NCBI GenBank assembly: GCA_013288285.1 | Contig: JABDCE010000025.1 | Location: 1-36,250 of the forward strand | DNA from: Bacteroidota bacterium | GTDB taxonomy: Bacteria; Bacteroidota; Bacteroidia; Chitinophagales; Chitinophagaceae | DNA length: 36,250 nt | Direction of reading: 5' to 3' | Shown: in pieces, positions 27,238 through 35,114 of the stretch | How positions within the stretch are numbered: position 1 is the stretch's first letter | How the letters are laid out: the number at the start of each line of letters is the position of its first letter | Translations under genes and position numbers: made by a program | Notes under the pieces: generated by a model | The model's input: the letters and a program-made list of their open reading frames with translations, nothing else | Databases searched by the model: none | Told to the model about the DNA's origin: nothing

Positions 27238-27651
27238 ATGAAACGTAACGCAACCGCCGTATGGAACGGCTCAGGAAAAGAAGGTAGTGGCAACCTGACC
27301 ACCCAAAGCACTGTACTCAACAAAACGCAATACTCGTTTAAGAGCCGTTTTGAAGATGGTATAGGTACCAACCCGGAAGAGCTTCTTGCTGCGGCACATT
27401 CCGGTTGCTACACAATGAAGTTGACGTTTCTGATAGGAGGAGCCGGATTTACACCGACCCAACTGGAAACAAAGTGCGACATAACACTGGATAACGGCAA
27501 GATCACTAAAAGTGAGCTGACTGTAAAGGGAACAGTACCGGGCATATCTGCTGAAGATTTCCAGAAGCTAGCCGACCAGGCAAATGCCGAATGCCTGATA
27601 GGTAATCTTTTCAATTGTGAGAAGATATTGGTTTCTGCAACACTTGCTTAA
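27238..27651 (+). CDS. OsmC/Ohr family peroxide-detoxifying protein
   Basis: 137 residues, the usual size. OsmC proteins are dimeric thiol peroxidases that reduce organic hydroperoxides with a Cys pair. Seen: Arg37 and Glu48, which activate the peroxidatic cysteine, Cys57 in AAAHSGCYTM, and the resolving Cys119 in NAECLIGNLF. A third cysteine, Cys127, is extra. It looks closer to the OsmC than the Ohr branch (TNPEELLAAAHSGC). It stands alone on the plus strand, with its own promoter box and a strong terminator shared with pdhC. OsmC in other bacteria is induced by osmotic or oxidative stress; regulation here is not visible. Confidence 0.9.
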   Translation: MKRNATAVWNGSGKEGSGNLTTQSTVLNKTQYSFKSRFEDGIGTNPEELLAAAHSGCYTMKLTFLIGGAGFTPTQLETKCDITLDNGKITKSELTVKGTVPGISAEDFQKLADQANAECLIGNLFNCEKILVSATLA

Positions 27652-27669
27652 GAATACCAGTTCTGAAAT

Positions 27670-27715
27670 AATAACAATGAAGCCCCTGATTGCAGGGGCT
27701 TCATTGTTATTTTAT
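27670..27715. terminator. Bidirectional terminator between osmC-like gene and pdhC
   Basis: A perfect 19-bp stem, 27670-27688 with 27693-27711, with core AAGCCCCTG and tetraloop ATTG, is followed by a T-rich stretch. It lies 18 bp past the OsmC-like stop and 24 bp past the pdhC stop, serving both convergent genes. Confidence 0.88.
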
Positions 27716-27738
27716 GTAATCAAGTCAGAGATACTTTA

Positions 27739-29079
27739 TTAAACCAGCATGGTTACCGGGTTTTCAAGATACGCCTTTAATGTTTGCAGGAAGCGTGAAC
27801 CAACCGCGCCATCTACCACACGGTGGTCGCAGCTCATGGTCAGCTTCATCAGTTGACGAGTAACTACCGCGCCATTTTCTATAACGGGTGTTGGTGTTAT
27901 CTTTCCTACTGCAAGTATGCAGCTATCCGGTGGATTGATGATGGCAGTGAATTCATCAATATCCATCATACCCAAGTTGGAGATAGTGAACGTATTGCCT
28001 GTAAACTCCTGCGGTTGTATTTTTTTCGTACGCGCTTTCTCGTATAATGTAGTTGCCTCCTGCGCTATCTGCGATAAGGACTTCTGATCGGCAAATTTTA
28101 TCACAGGCACTATCAGGCCTTCCTCTACTGCCACAGCAGTACCTATATGTATGTGATGGTTCTGGCGTATAAAATCACCCATCCACGAACTGTTCACTGC
28201 CGGATGCCTGCGCAGAGCCATAGCACATGCCTTTATCACCAGGTCATTGAAGGATACCTTAGCCGGAGATAATTCGTTGATCGCTTTACGGGCATCAATA
28301 GCTTTATCCATAACAATGGTCATACGCAGATAGAAGTGCGGCGCAGTGAACATGCTTTCAGACAGGCGCTGCGCGATGATGGTGCGCATCTTTGTGAGCG
28401 GAACATCTGTGTGACCTTCTTCTCCTACCGGAAGCGCTGCAACCATTGCGGCAGCGGCGGGTTTGCCTGCCTGTTGCGCGGCGGCAGGTGTATAGCTATC
28501 TACATCACGTTTGATGATGCGGCCATTGTCGCCGGTTCCTTTTACCGCATGTATATCCACGCCCTTATCTTCAGCGAGTTTCTTTGCAAGCGGAGAAGCT
28601 TTGATACGGTCGTCAGATTCTGACGCCGGTTGTTCTTTTGTTTCAGCAACGGGTGCTACAGTTGTCGCCGGAGTTGGAGCAGGTGTCGGAGGAGCTGGTG
28701 TTTTTTCCTGTGCAGGCGCGGCTGGCTTTTGCTCAGGGGCTGCAGGGGCCGCAGGGGCCGCTTCTTTAGGTGGGGCTTGTTCAGCAGCAGGTTTCGCGCT
28801 GCCACCTTTTTCAGCATCCAGAATAGACTGGTAATCTTCGCCAGGCTTGCCTATGATAGCCATGATGCCATTCACCGGTACGCCTTTCCCTTTTTCCACA
28901 CCTATATACAGTAATGTCCCGTCTACATACGGCATTACCTCCATGGTAGCTTTATCGGTCTCCACTTCGGCAATAACATCGTCAGATTTTACTGTGTCGC
29001 CAATCTTTTTGTGCCACTCTGCTATCACTCCTTCCTTCATTGTATCGCTCAGCAAAGGCATACGTATCGCTTCCGCCAT
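27739..29079 (-). CDS. pdhC: Pyruvate dehydrogenase complex dihydrolipoamide acetyltransferase (E2)
   Basis: 446 residues. It transfers the acetyl group from lipoyl-lysine to CoA and forms the core of the pyruvate dehydrogenase complex. Seen: one N-terminal lipoyl domain (1-80) with lipoylated Lys43 in ETDKATMEV; an Ala/Pro-rich flexible linker (~95-155); a peripheral-subunit-binding domain (~158-193, ASPLAKKLAEDKGVDIHAV and GRIIKRDV); and the catalytic domain (~215-446) ending with DHRVVDGAVGSRF, carrying His419 and Asp423. The one-lipoyl-domain layout fits Bacteroidota pyruvate E2 rather than the multi-lipoyl enterobacterial form. E1 and E3 genes are not in the window. A near-consensus promoter precedes it. 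Confidence 0.92.
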   Translation of the reverse strand: MAEAIRMPLLSDTMKEGVIAEWHKKIGDTVKSDDVIAEVETDKATMEVMPYVDGTLLYIGVEKGKGVPVNGIMAIIGKPGEDYQSILDAEKGGSAKPAAEQAPPKEAAPAAPAAPEQKPAAPAQEKTPAPPTPAPTPATTVAPVAETKEQPASESDDRIKASPLAKKLAEDKGVDIHAVKGTGDNGRIIKRDVDSYTPAAAQQAGKPAAAAMVAALPVGEEGHTDVPLTKMRTIIAQRLSESMFTAPHFYLRMTIVMDKAIDARKAINELSPAKVSFNDLVIKACAMALRRHPAVNSSWMGDFIRQNHHIHIGTAVAVEEGLIVPVIKFADQKSLSQIAQEATTLYEKARTKKIQPQEFTGNTFTISNLGMMDIDEFTAIINPPDSCILAVGKITPTPVIENGAVVTRQLMKLTMSCDHRVVDGAVGSRFLQTLKAYLENPVTMLV

Positions 29080-29104
29080 AAAAATTATTCTAGATTTTGA
29101 TTGT

Positions 29105-29135
29105 CAAAAGTAAGTTTAATTGGTTAATTAGGCAA
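29105..29135 (-). promoter_or_regulatory. Promoter of pdhC (TTG-N20-TACTTTTG)
   Basis: On the minus strand, TTG at 29133-29135, a 20-nt spacer, and TACTTTTG at 29105-29112, an exact TAnnTTTG. The ATG at 29079 lies about 18 nt beyond the expected transcription start. The rest of 29136-29374 shows no gene and no clear terminator for dnaX. Confidence 0.6.
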
Positions 29136-29374
29136 TTGGTATTGGGTTAGGAACGATGATTAAATAAATTCCACCATCTTACTTGTTCCATTCCTTTTTT
29201 ATTTCGTTGTAAAAGTCTTTAAATAGCTCAGTATTCGCAGATTTTACGCCTCATAAAAAAGAAATATAACTTCGCAATATGGTGAAATTTATTTAATCAA
29301 CGTTCCTTAACGATAAAAGTCTCCGTGTCTAGACGAATGTTCATTTTACCTATTTAATAGTTTCGTCAGCAGAT

Positions 29375-31174
29375 CTAATATTCTATCTGCATTCCGAGAC
29401 CATCTTTAAGTTTTGCCAGGTTAGGATTTTTGCCGGCCATTACCTCATACATTTCACTTTTGCTGAGCACGGTGTTTTTTTGCGCACTTATTACTGCTTC
29501 ATCTTCCTGGATTTCTGTGGTTATACGCACGATCATCTTTGTCGCTTCCCTATAAAAATCTATTAATGCCGTACGTTGGTCGCGGGCGTAGCTGTCTGTC
29601 AATTCACTGGGAGATATCAGGCGTACTTCATCAGGTGGCAGCACTTCCACCCGCATCATGCTGAACTGGGCGCTGACTACGCTTTTCCCTGCGTCCGAAA
29701 GTTGCTTTCTATATTGTTCAAAAAGCTGCATGGCTGTTTCCGCAGAAAGTACCTTTTTTTCAGCGTTCTGATTGGCAGCAGCTGTAGTCACGGCAGCATC
29801 AATGTCTGAAAGCAGGTCCATACTTAGTTTCCTTGACCTGCCTTCAGGTTTGTCTGTAACTGATGCAGAAATTGGAGGGGGGGCAGGATTTTGTTTTGGA
29901 GCAGGTGTTGGCTGGGTAGACTGCAATTTTGGCGCCTGTTCGATTAATTCTTTTACAGGAGCAGGTTCAGACTTTACTGCCGGAATACTGGCTGTAGGTG
30001 GTGGAGTAGCAACCGGCACATCATTTCTTACACTACCAGAGTTTTTTTTTACTTCTTCAGCCTGAGTAGCCGAAGATGCCTGCAACAGGAAACAAAGTCG
30101 TATCAGGCACATTTCTACGTGCAGTCGCTTATTCGTTGCATTTTTGTATTGTAGCTCGCAGTCGCTAATGACATTCAACGCCGAGAGTATAAATGAAGGC
30201 GGGGTTTGGTTTGCCTTTTCATTATACAGTGGCTTGTGATCGTTAGGTACATCCAGCAATTTAGCCATGCGTGCGTCTTTGCATAGCAATAAATTGCGGA
30301 AGTGCTCTGCAAGGCCACTGATAATAATATCTCCTTCGAATCCCTTTTCCAGCGCCTGGTCCAATAACAGGAGTGTGCCAGCCACATCCTGGCTGAGCAT
30401 ACTATCTGTGACCCTGAAGTAATACTCGGCATCCAGCAGATTCAGGTGCTCCATCGTATTTTTATACGTGAGCATTCCATTTGTAAAGCTGGCTATCCTG
30501 TCGAGCATAGACAATGCGTCGCGCATGCAACCTTCGCTTTTCTGCGAGATCACGTGCAGCGCTGCTTCCTGCGCTATCATACCTTCTTTACTGGCTATGC
30601 TTTGAAGGTGGGCTACAATATCGTGGGTAGTAATTCGCTTGAACTCAAATATCTGGCAGCGGCTTTGTATAGTAGGCAGTACTTTATGTTTCTCGGTTGT
30701 GGCCAGGATGAAGATAGCATAGGGTGGCGGCTCTTCCAGTGTTTTCAGGAACGCATTAAATGCCGCAGCGGTAAGCATGTGCACTTCATCTATTATATAC
30801 ACTTTATACTTACCCTGCTGTGGCGCAAATCTTACCTGGTTGGTCAGTTCGCGTATATCATCGACTGAGTTGTTGCTTGCTGCATCCAGTTCAAAGACAT
30901 TGAAAGAGGCATTATTCTTAAAACTTACACATGTCGCACAGGTACCACATGCCTCTGTATCTTCCGTAGGCGTCTCGCAGTTAATGGTCTTTGCCAGTAT
31001 ACGGGCACAGGTGGTTTTGCCCACGCCGCGAGGGCCACAAAAAAGAAAAGCATGTGCCAGGTGCTGATTCTTGATGGCGTTTTTCAGGGTAGTGGTAATA
31101 TGTGATTGGCCCACAACCGTGTCAAAGGTCTGTGGCCGGTATTTGCGTGCGGAAACTATATAATTGTCGCTCAT
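29375..31174 (-). CDS. dnaX: DNA polymerase III subunit gamma/tau
   Basis: 599 residues from the ATG at 31174 (MSDNYIVSARKYRPQTF); a slightly longer frame uses a TTG at 31183. It is the clamp-loader ATPase that loads the sliding clamp and couples polymerase to helicase. Seen: Walker A GPRGVGKT (47-54), four zinc cysteines (66, 76, 79, 82), Walker B IIDEVHML (Asp129-Glu130) and the Arg-finger motif TIQSRCQIFEF. Domains I-III end near residue 370; then a Pro/Ala/Gln-rich linker and a C-terminal tau domain follow. An A9 run sits exactly at the linker start, and an A AAA AAG heptamer sits near residue 472, so shorter gamma-like products are possible. It has a TAAATTTG promoter box upstream. Confidence 0.93.
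   Translation of the reverse strand: MSDNYIVSARKYRPQTFDTVVGQSHITTTLKNAIKNQHLAHAFLFCGPRGVGKTTCARILAKTINCETPTEDTEACGTCATCVSFKNNASFNVFELDAASNNSVDDIRELTNQVRFAPQQGKYKVYIIDEVHMLTAAAFNAFLKTLEEPPPYAIFILATTEKHKVLPTIQSRCQIFEFKRITTHDIVAHLQSIASKEGMIAQEAALHVISQKSEGCMRDALSMLDRIASFTNGMLTYKNTMEHLNLLDAEYYFRVTDSMLSQDVAGTLLLLDQALEKGFEGDIIISGLAEHFRNLLLCKDARMAKLLDVPNDHKPLYNEKANQTPPSFILSALNVISDCELQYKNATNKRLHVEMCLIRLCFLLQASSATQAEEVKKNSGSVRNDVPVATPPPTASIPAVKSEPAPVKELIEQAPKLQSTQPTPAPKQNPAPPPISASVTDKPEGRSRKLSMDLLSDIDAAVTTAAANQNAEKKVLSAETAMQLFEQYRKQLSDAGKSVVSAQFSMMRVEVLPPDEVRLISPSELTDSYARDQRTALIDFYREATKMIVRITTEIQEDEAVISAQKNTVLSKSEMYEVMAGKNPNLAKLKDGLGMQIEY
29754..29760 (-). other. A AAA AAG heptamer in dnaX: second candidate frameshift site
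   Basis: The coding strand reads GAA AAA AAG, so the heptamer A AAA AAG is in the same phase as in E. coli dnaX. A -1 shift reaches TGA after eleven codons. No clear upstream stimulator (AGGAG-like) or strong downstream stem is visible, so support is weaker than for the A9 run. Confidence 0.35.
30042..30050 (-). other. A9 run in dnaX: candidate slippage site for a gamma-like product
   Basis: On the coding (minus) strand the codons GTA AAA AAA AAC contain nine consecutive A, encoding V-K-K-N right after the ATPase core. Adding one A (or a -1 shift) gives K-K-K-L-W-stop; losing one A (or a +1 shift) gives K-K-T-L-V-V-stop. Both alternative frames stop within six codons, giving a product of about 380 residues that keeps domains I-III and loses the tau part. 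Confidence 0.55.
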
Positions 31175-31242
31175 TAAGATCAATCGAAAGTCTGAGAACC
31201 GGGATAACTTATATACCAGTTCCCTTTGTAATTAATGTTTCA

Positions 31243-31250
31243 CAAATTTA
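31243..31250 (-). promoter_or_regulatory. Candidate -7 box of dnaX
   Basis: The minus strand reads TAAATTTG, an exact TAnnTTTG, about 70 bp before the dnaX ATG. The upstream element at the proper distance is T-rich but lacks TTG. Confidence 0.4.
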
Positions 31251-31351
31251 CCTGAAAAACAGCAAATAAAAACTAAAATAAACAGGCTATAGATAAACTA
31301 AGAATAGAAATATGCGATACGGTTTGTTCCAACATTTTTATACGCATATTA

Positions 31352-32152
31352 TTACAAACGTACTGACAAAGTGGAAGCAAGGCTGTAAATAGTATTATTG
31401 ATCGGAACGACCGGGTTATTGTCGTAAGATATATCAGCAGAAACGGCAAAATAAAACTTCTTGGATATTCGGATATTAAAAGTGGTATAATTACTTAAAC
31501 GATATGAGCGAATAATGTCATCGATCTTATTCTGAAGAAACACAGCGGAAACAAGATCACAGTGATCGTTGATAGAGATAGATGCTTTTACATATTGGTT
31601 CGTTTTGTAAAAATTATTGGTGATCGGGTCAAGATTTGCGGGGAGCTTTGAAAGGTCTGTTACGCCGGCATAGTTCCATTCTTCGTTCTCGAACATCAAC
31701 CCTACACCATAATAAATATCGGCTTTTGTGTTATTCAATAGCTGTATGCGCATATTACAGCCGAGCAAATAACGCTGTACCAAGCCCAAAGTAGCATTCC
31801 ATTGATATTGAGTGAAGGGCTCAGCTGAAACGTGTCTTGTATCATTGTCCCTAAACCGGAGGTGTATATATCCCAGGTTCTGAATGACGGAACTGCCCGA
31901 TGTTGTCAGATTGCTCTTGCCACTCAGCACCAGTATGTAATTTTTAGGCATGTAGCGTGTGAAATCGTAGCTGATCGATTCATCTACAAAGCTATAAGTC
32001 TGTTGCAGGGTATTAAATGAAGCACCGATCACCGCAGCGTATTTTTTATGTTCTGTGCTGTCTACCTCAACAGTCCTATCGAGATTTAATATCTGGCCAA
32101 AAGAAAATGCGGGACAAATAATAGAAAAAAAAGCCACCAGTAATCTTTTCAT
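31352..32152 (-). CDS. Putative DUF481-like outer-membrane beta-barrel protein
   Basis: 266 residues. MKRLLVAFFSIICPAFSFGQ is a signal peptide. The mature part is built of alternating hydrophobic/polar strands with aromatic ends (for example KYAAVIGASFN, YIHLRFRDND, FTQYQWNATLGLVQRYLLG, KADIYYGVGLMFENEEW) and ends with LSVRL, a short hydrophobic C-terminal strand, as in outer-membrane barrels. The pattern is closest to DUF481-type proteins, whose role is unknown (some are salt-inducible). The assignment is by pattern only. It is alone on its transcript, 168 bp from dnaX. Confidence 0.6.
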   Translation of the reverse strand: MKRLLVAFFSIICPAFSFGQILNLDRTVEVDSTEHKKYAAVIGASFNTLQQTYSFVDESISYDFTRYMPKNYILVLSGKSNLTTSGSSVIQNLGYIHLRFRDNDTRHVSAEPFTQYQWNATLGLVQRYLLGCNMRIQLLNNTKADIYYGVGLMFENEEWNYAGVTDLSKLPANLDPITNNFYKTNQYVKASISINDHCDLVSAVFLQNKIDDIIRSYRLSNYTTFNIRISKKFYFAVSADISYDNNPVVPINNTIYSLASTLSVRL

Positions 32153-32219
32153 TGTATTTCAACTTTTTTGTAATCGATCGTGCATTTATTCAGCTTGCAT
32201 AATACGACTTAATTGCATA

Positions 32220-32259
32220 AAATTATATAGGGATGCCATGCGGCATCCCTATATAATTT
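32220..32259 (-). terminator. Perfect 18-bp hairpin downstream of the proline-rich gene
   Basis: The arms 32220-32237 and 32242-32259 are perfectly complementary, with core GGGATGCC and loop ATGC. The AT-rich outer arms make it usable from either side. It lies 26 bp after the stop of the proline-rich gene, upstream of the DUF481-like gene. Confidence 0.8.
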
Positions 32260-32284
32260 ATATTGAGTTGTTAATAAGGCCTGA

Positions 32285-32605
32285 TTATGGCTTCTTTGGA
32301 GTTTTCAGTGGGCCTGGAGGGGGAGGTGGTGGTGGTGGCGTATGGTGTTTGCCATTGTTATTATTTGTCGGATTTACCACTGGAGGTGGTGGTGATTTAA
32401 CCGGAGTGGTTCCATGATTATTACCAGTTCCTGGCACTGGTGCTGCCGGAGTATTATTGTTAGTAGGGCTGTTACCAGGAGGAGGAGGTGCTATTGGTGC
32501 TGGATGTGCTCCTGGACCCGGAGGTGGTGGTGGTACTGGATGAACCTGTGCAAAAGCTCCAAGAGCATAAACGCCAAGGAACGCAGCGAGCATGAGTTTT
32601 TTCAT
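32285..32605 (-). CDS. Secreted proline-rich low-complexity protein
   Basis: 106 residues. MKKLMLAAFLGVYALGAFAQ is a signal peptide. The mature part is about 85 residues of Pro-rich low complexity with Pro7-8 runs, Gly, Asn and His (PPPPPGPGAHPAPIAPPPP; NPTNNNNGKHHT; PPPPPPPPGP), ending KTPKKP. No cysteine or domain. It is probably an extended cell-surface or periplasmic peptide, and function is unknown. The ATG, signal peptide and downstream terminator make it a credible gene despite its low complexity. Its upstream region is very AT-rich with nested inverted repeats (32664-32736). Confidence 0.7.
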   Translation of the reverse strand: MKKLMLAAFLGVYALGAFAQVHPVPPPPPGPGAHPAPIAPPPPGNSPTNNNTPAAPVPGTGNNHGTTPVKSPPPPVVNPTNNNNGKHHTPPPPPPPPGPLKTPKKP

Positions 32606-32663
32606 TTGTTTTTTGTTTTAAAAAGTTAATTGAATGGTCAATATTACTAAAAAAATGTCATTT

Positions 32664-32736
32664 CCAATAGTTTTCAATAATATTTTTCGAATAATTATTG
32701 AAAATGTAGTTTCATTAACTATTGAAAGATAGTTTT
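32664..32736. repeat. AT-rich nested inverted repeats in the gap upstream of the proline-rich gene
   Basis: An inner pair TTTTCAATAAT (32671-32681) with ATTATTGAAAA (32694-32704), an outer pair CAATAGTT (32665-32672) with AACTATTG (32717-32724), and a further AACTAT/ATAGTT hairpin (32717-32732) before TTTTTT. A 9-bp AT hairpin (32759-32767 with 32777-32785) lies next to the sulP stop. These may be regulatory or weak terminators. No gene is in 32606-32818. Confidence 0.35.
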
Positions 32737-32818
32737 TTAACACGTATGTGTAACGAAATAATAAATTGTAATTCTTAATTTATTATGCTCAAGTGATTAT
32801 AAATCAATACGTTCGTTG

Positions 32819-35026
32819 TCAATTTTCCTGAAAAACCTTCAGTTCAACGTTAGCTTGCCTAAGCCTGTTGGCAATTATCAAAGCTAATCGCTCAAAAAAG
32901 ACCCCGGCAACCTCAGGATGCAATTTTGTGGCCTGGTTAAATTTATCTCTTGATAAAACATACAGATCTGTTTCGTCAACGGAAAGTGCATCGGCTGAAC
33001 GTGTTACTGTTCCAATAAACGCACCTTCGCCAAAAATGCCGCCCATACAGATCGTTTGTAAATGAAAGTGTTTACCATCATTTAGCGGCAGTTCTATCTT
33101 GATATTGCCTTGCCTTACAAAATAGATCTCGTCGCTTTCCTCGTTTGTCCTGAATATATATTCACCGGCATTGTATTTCTTTTCAATAAGGCACAGACGT
33201 ATTGTATCTAAGAAGTTTTCGGAAAAGCCGGTAAAAAATTCAATTTCTGCCAGATCCAGGAATCTGTTGTTATCAAACTTATGCACGTTTTCATCTAATA
33301 GAACCTTGTCTTCAATCCACGCAAGAGTGGTATCGAGGTCATCGAAAAGCTTCACCCGATCATTGTGTAGCAGGCCAAAATCCTTTAAGTATTTCTTTGG
33401 GTTTTGTCCGGTTGACAATACTTCAGGTATAGACGAGAATATGAGATAGCCATTGTTCTCCACGATCCTTACGAGTATCTTTTTTAGCATATTGGCTGCT
33501 GTATAGTCTACAGACTGTATCCGGTGCATATCCAGCACTATAAATTTACAGGTAGAGAAATAGGGTTCCAGTTTGGAGAAAAGCTGGTCTGTAGTACCAA
33601 AGAATAATTGTCCATGCAGTTGTATGATAATGGTCTCAGTGCCTTTATTTTCCAGCACATCGCGCTCATGGGCCATGCGCACTTTTTTTGAAAATACCTG
33701 GTTGCCGAATAATTTGCGACGTATAACGGTAGCGCCCATCTGCTCTTTTAAGAACAAAAGGATGGCCATTGATATTCCCACACCTGCCGCTTTGATCAAG
33801 TCTAATTCTGCAGCGGCTATCACTACAGTGAGGATAACAATGAAGTCGAAAACGGTTGATCTATGCTTCAGCATAGAGAAGATGGTAAAATCTATAAGGC
33901 TGAAGGCCACCATGATGAGTATGCCAGCGAGGGCAGGCAAAGGTATCCAGGCTACAAATTTGCCGAAGAGCAGCAGTACTATCAGCGAGTTAATACCAAC
34001 AAACAGTACGGATTTGCTTGTTTTGCCACCGCTGCGTATATTTTCTATAGATGAGGTAAGAATACCTGCTCCGGGGATACCGCAAAACAAGCCGGTAGCT
34101 ATATTGCCCAGGCCTTGTACCATCAGTTCTTTTTTGGGGTCATGATGGGCGTATGTTACGGCATCGAGCACAATGCAGGTGTTGAGTGTATTTATGGATA
34201 ATAGTAACGTAAGGGTCATGCCCGGCACAAGAACAGTTTTTAGCGCATCAAAATTCAGATATTGGAACAGCGCCCATCTATGAGTTACGTTGGCCATGAT
34301 GGCAGATGCAGAGGTGGAAATTTCGCCCAGCACATAGTGGTTGTTATCTAATGTTCTCAGTGCGGGATCCACAATTGCAATCAGCCAGTAGGTTATGAAG
34401 CCTGCAACGAGGCCGACTATCACCGCAGGCACTTTTTTCGTGTATCTCCTGGCCAGCGCCATGAACAATATAGTGATGCAGCCGATAGTAATGCTTTCCC
34501 ACTTCCAGTAACCGACCATAAATATACCATTTATGAGGTTGGTGTCTTTAGGCAGGCCGATCAATTTGGGCAACTGTCCGATGAGTACCAGCACACTCAG
34601 TCCGCTCAGATAGCCGGTGATAACGGGGTAGGGGATGTACTTGATAAATTTCCCACCTCCGAAGTTGCCTATAATGATCTGTAACAAACCGGCAAACAGG
34701 CACAGCATGGTGACATATACAGGGATAACATCTATGGGGATATTACCTCTTTTAACCAATTCCGCAACAAACACAGATATAACGGCTGCAGTGGCTGCAG
34801 TGGGTGCAGATACTAATCCCTTTACACCACCGAAAAGTGGTGCGATCAGGCATAAAGGAATAGTGCCTAAAATAGCACCGATAGCAGCCATAGATGCATA
34901 TTGCGGTCCCAGGGACGCAAAACTCATCAGCCCATAGGCAATAGTGGAGGGGAGCGCTACCAGCAGGGCAGCAGTACCTCCTAAAAAATCGCCTGTAAGA
35001 TTACTGAAATAGTTTTTCGCGGTCAT
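32819..35026 (-). CDS. SulP anion transporter with STAS and cyclic-nucleotide-binding domains
   Basis: 735 residues from the ATG at 35026 (a TTG two codons upstream opens the longer frame). Residues ~10-430 are the SulP membrane domain, with LVALPSTIAYGLMSFA and GLVSAPTAATAAVISV as signature segments; SulP proteins move sulfate, bicarbonate or other anions. A STAS domain follows (~440-570; IVLDMHRIQSVDYTAAN), then a Crp-type cyclic-nucleotide-binding domain (~600-725) with GGIFGEGAFIGTVTRSADALS. The phosphate-binding cassette keeps Gly-Glu (FGEGA, 665-669) and Arg676, so cNMP binding is plausible. The transporter may therefore be gated by a nucleotide signal. Substrate and nucleotide are not determined. 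A near-perfect promoter precedes it. Confidence 0.9.
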   Translation of the reverse strand: MTAKNYFSNLTGDFLGGTAALLVALPSTIAYGLMSFASLGPQYASMAAIGAILGTIPLCLIAPLFGGVKGLVSAPTAATAAVISVFVAELVKRGNIPIDVIPVYVTMLCLFAGLLQIIIGNFGGGKFIKYIPYPVITGYLSGLSVLVLIGQLPKLIGLPKDTNLINGIFMVGYWKWESITIGCITILFMALARRYTKKVPAVIVGLVAGFITYWLIAIVDPALRTLDNNHYVLGEISTSASAIMANVTHRWALFQYLNFDALKTVLVPGMTLTLLLSINTLNTCIVLDAVTYAHHDPKKELMVQGLGNIATGLFCGIPGAGILTSSIENIRSGGKTSKSVLFVGINSLIVLLLFGKFVAWIPLPALAGILIMVAFSLIDFTIFSMLKHRSTVFDFIVILTVVIAAAELDLIKAAGVGISMAILLFLKEQMGATVIRRKLFGNQVFSKKVRMAHERDVLENKGTETIIIQLHGQLFFGTTDQLFSKLEPYFSTCKFIVLDMHRIQSVDYTAANMLKKILVRIVENNGYLIFSSIPEVLSTGQNPKKYLKDFGLLHNDRVKLFDDLDTTLAWIEDKVLLDENVHKFDNNRFLDLAEIEFFTGFSENFLDTIRLCLIEKKYNAGEYIFRTNEESDEIYFVRQGNIKIELPLNDGKHFHLQTICMGGIFGEGAFIGTVTRSADALSVDETDLYVLSRDKFNQATKLHPEVAGVFFERLALIIANRLRQANVELKVFQEN

Positions 35027-35061
35027 TATCAACCAGGTATACTTTGCGCTTCATTGCCGCA

Positions 35062-35092
35062 TAAATATAACAATTGGTTTGATGAATGCAAA
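35062..35092 (-). promoter_or_regulatory. Promoter of the SulP transporter (TTTG-N19-TATATTTA)
   Basis: On the minus strand, TTTG at 35089-35092, a 19-nt spacer, and TATATTTA at 35062-35069 (TAnnTTTG with one mismatch). It lies about 36 bp upstream of the ATG at 35026, with a leader of about 25 nt. Confidence 0.55.
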
Positions 35093-35114
35093 GCCTTGCA
35101 AGGACAATAACTGA

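Noticed and set aside
31175-31183. TTG start three codons upstream of dnaX ATG
   Set aside because: The ATG at 31174 gives the usual short N-terminus before VSARKYRPQTF.
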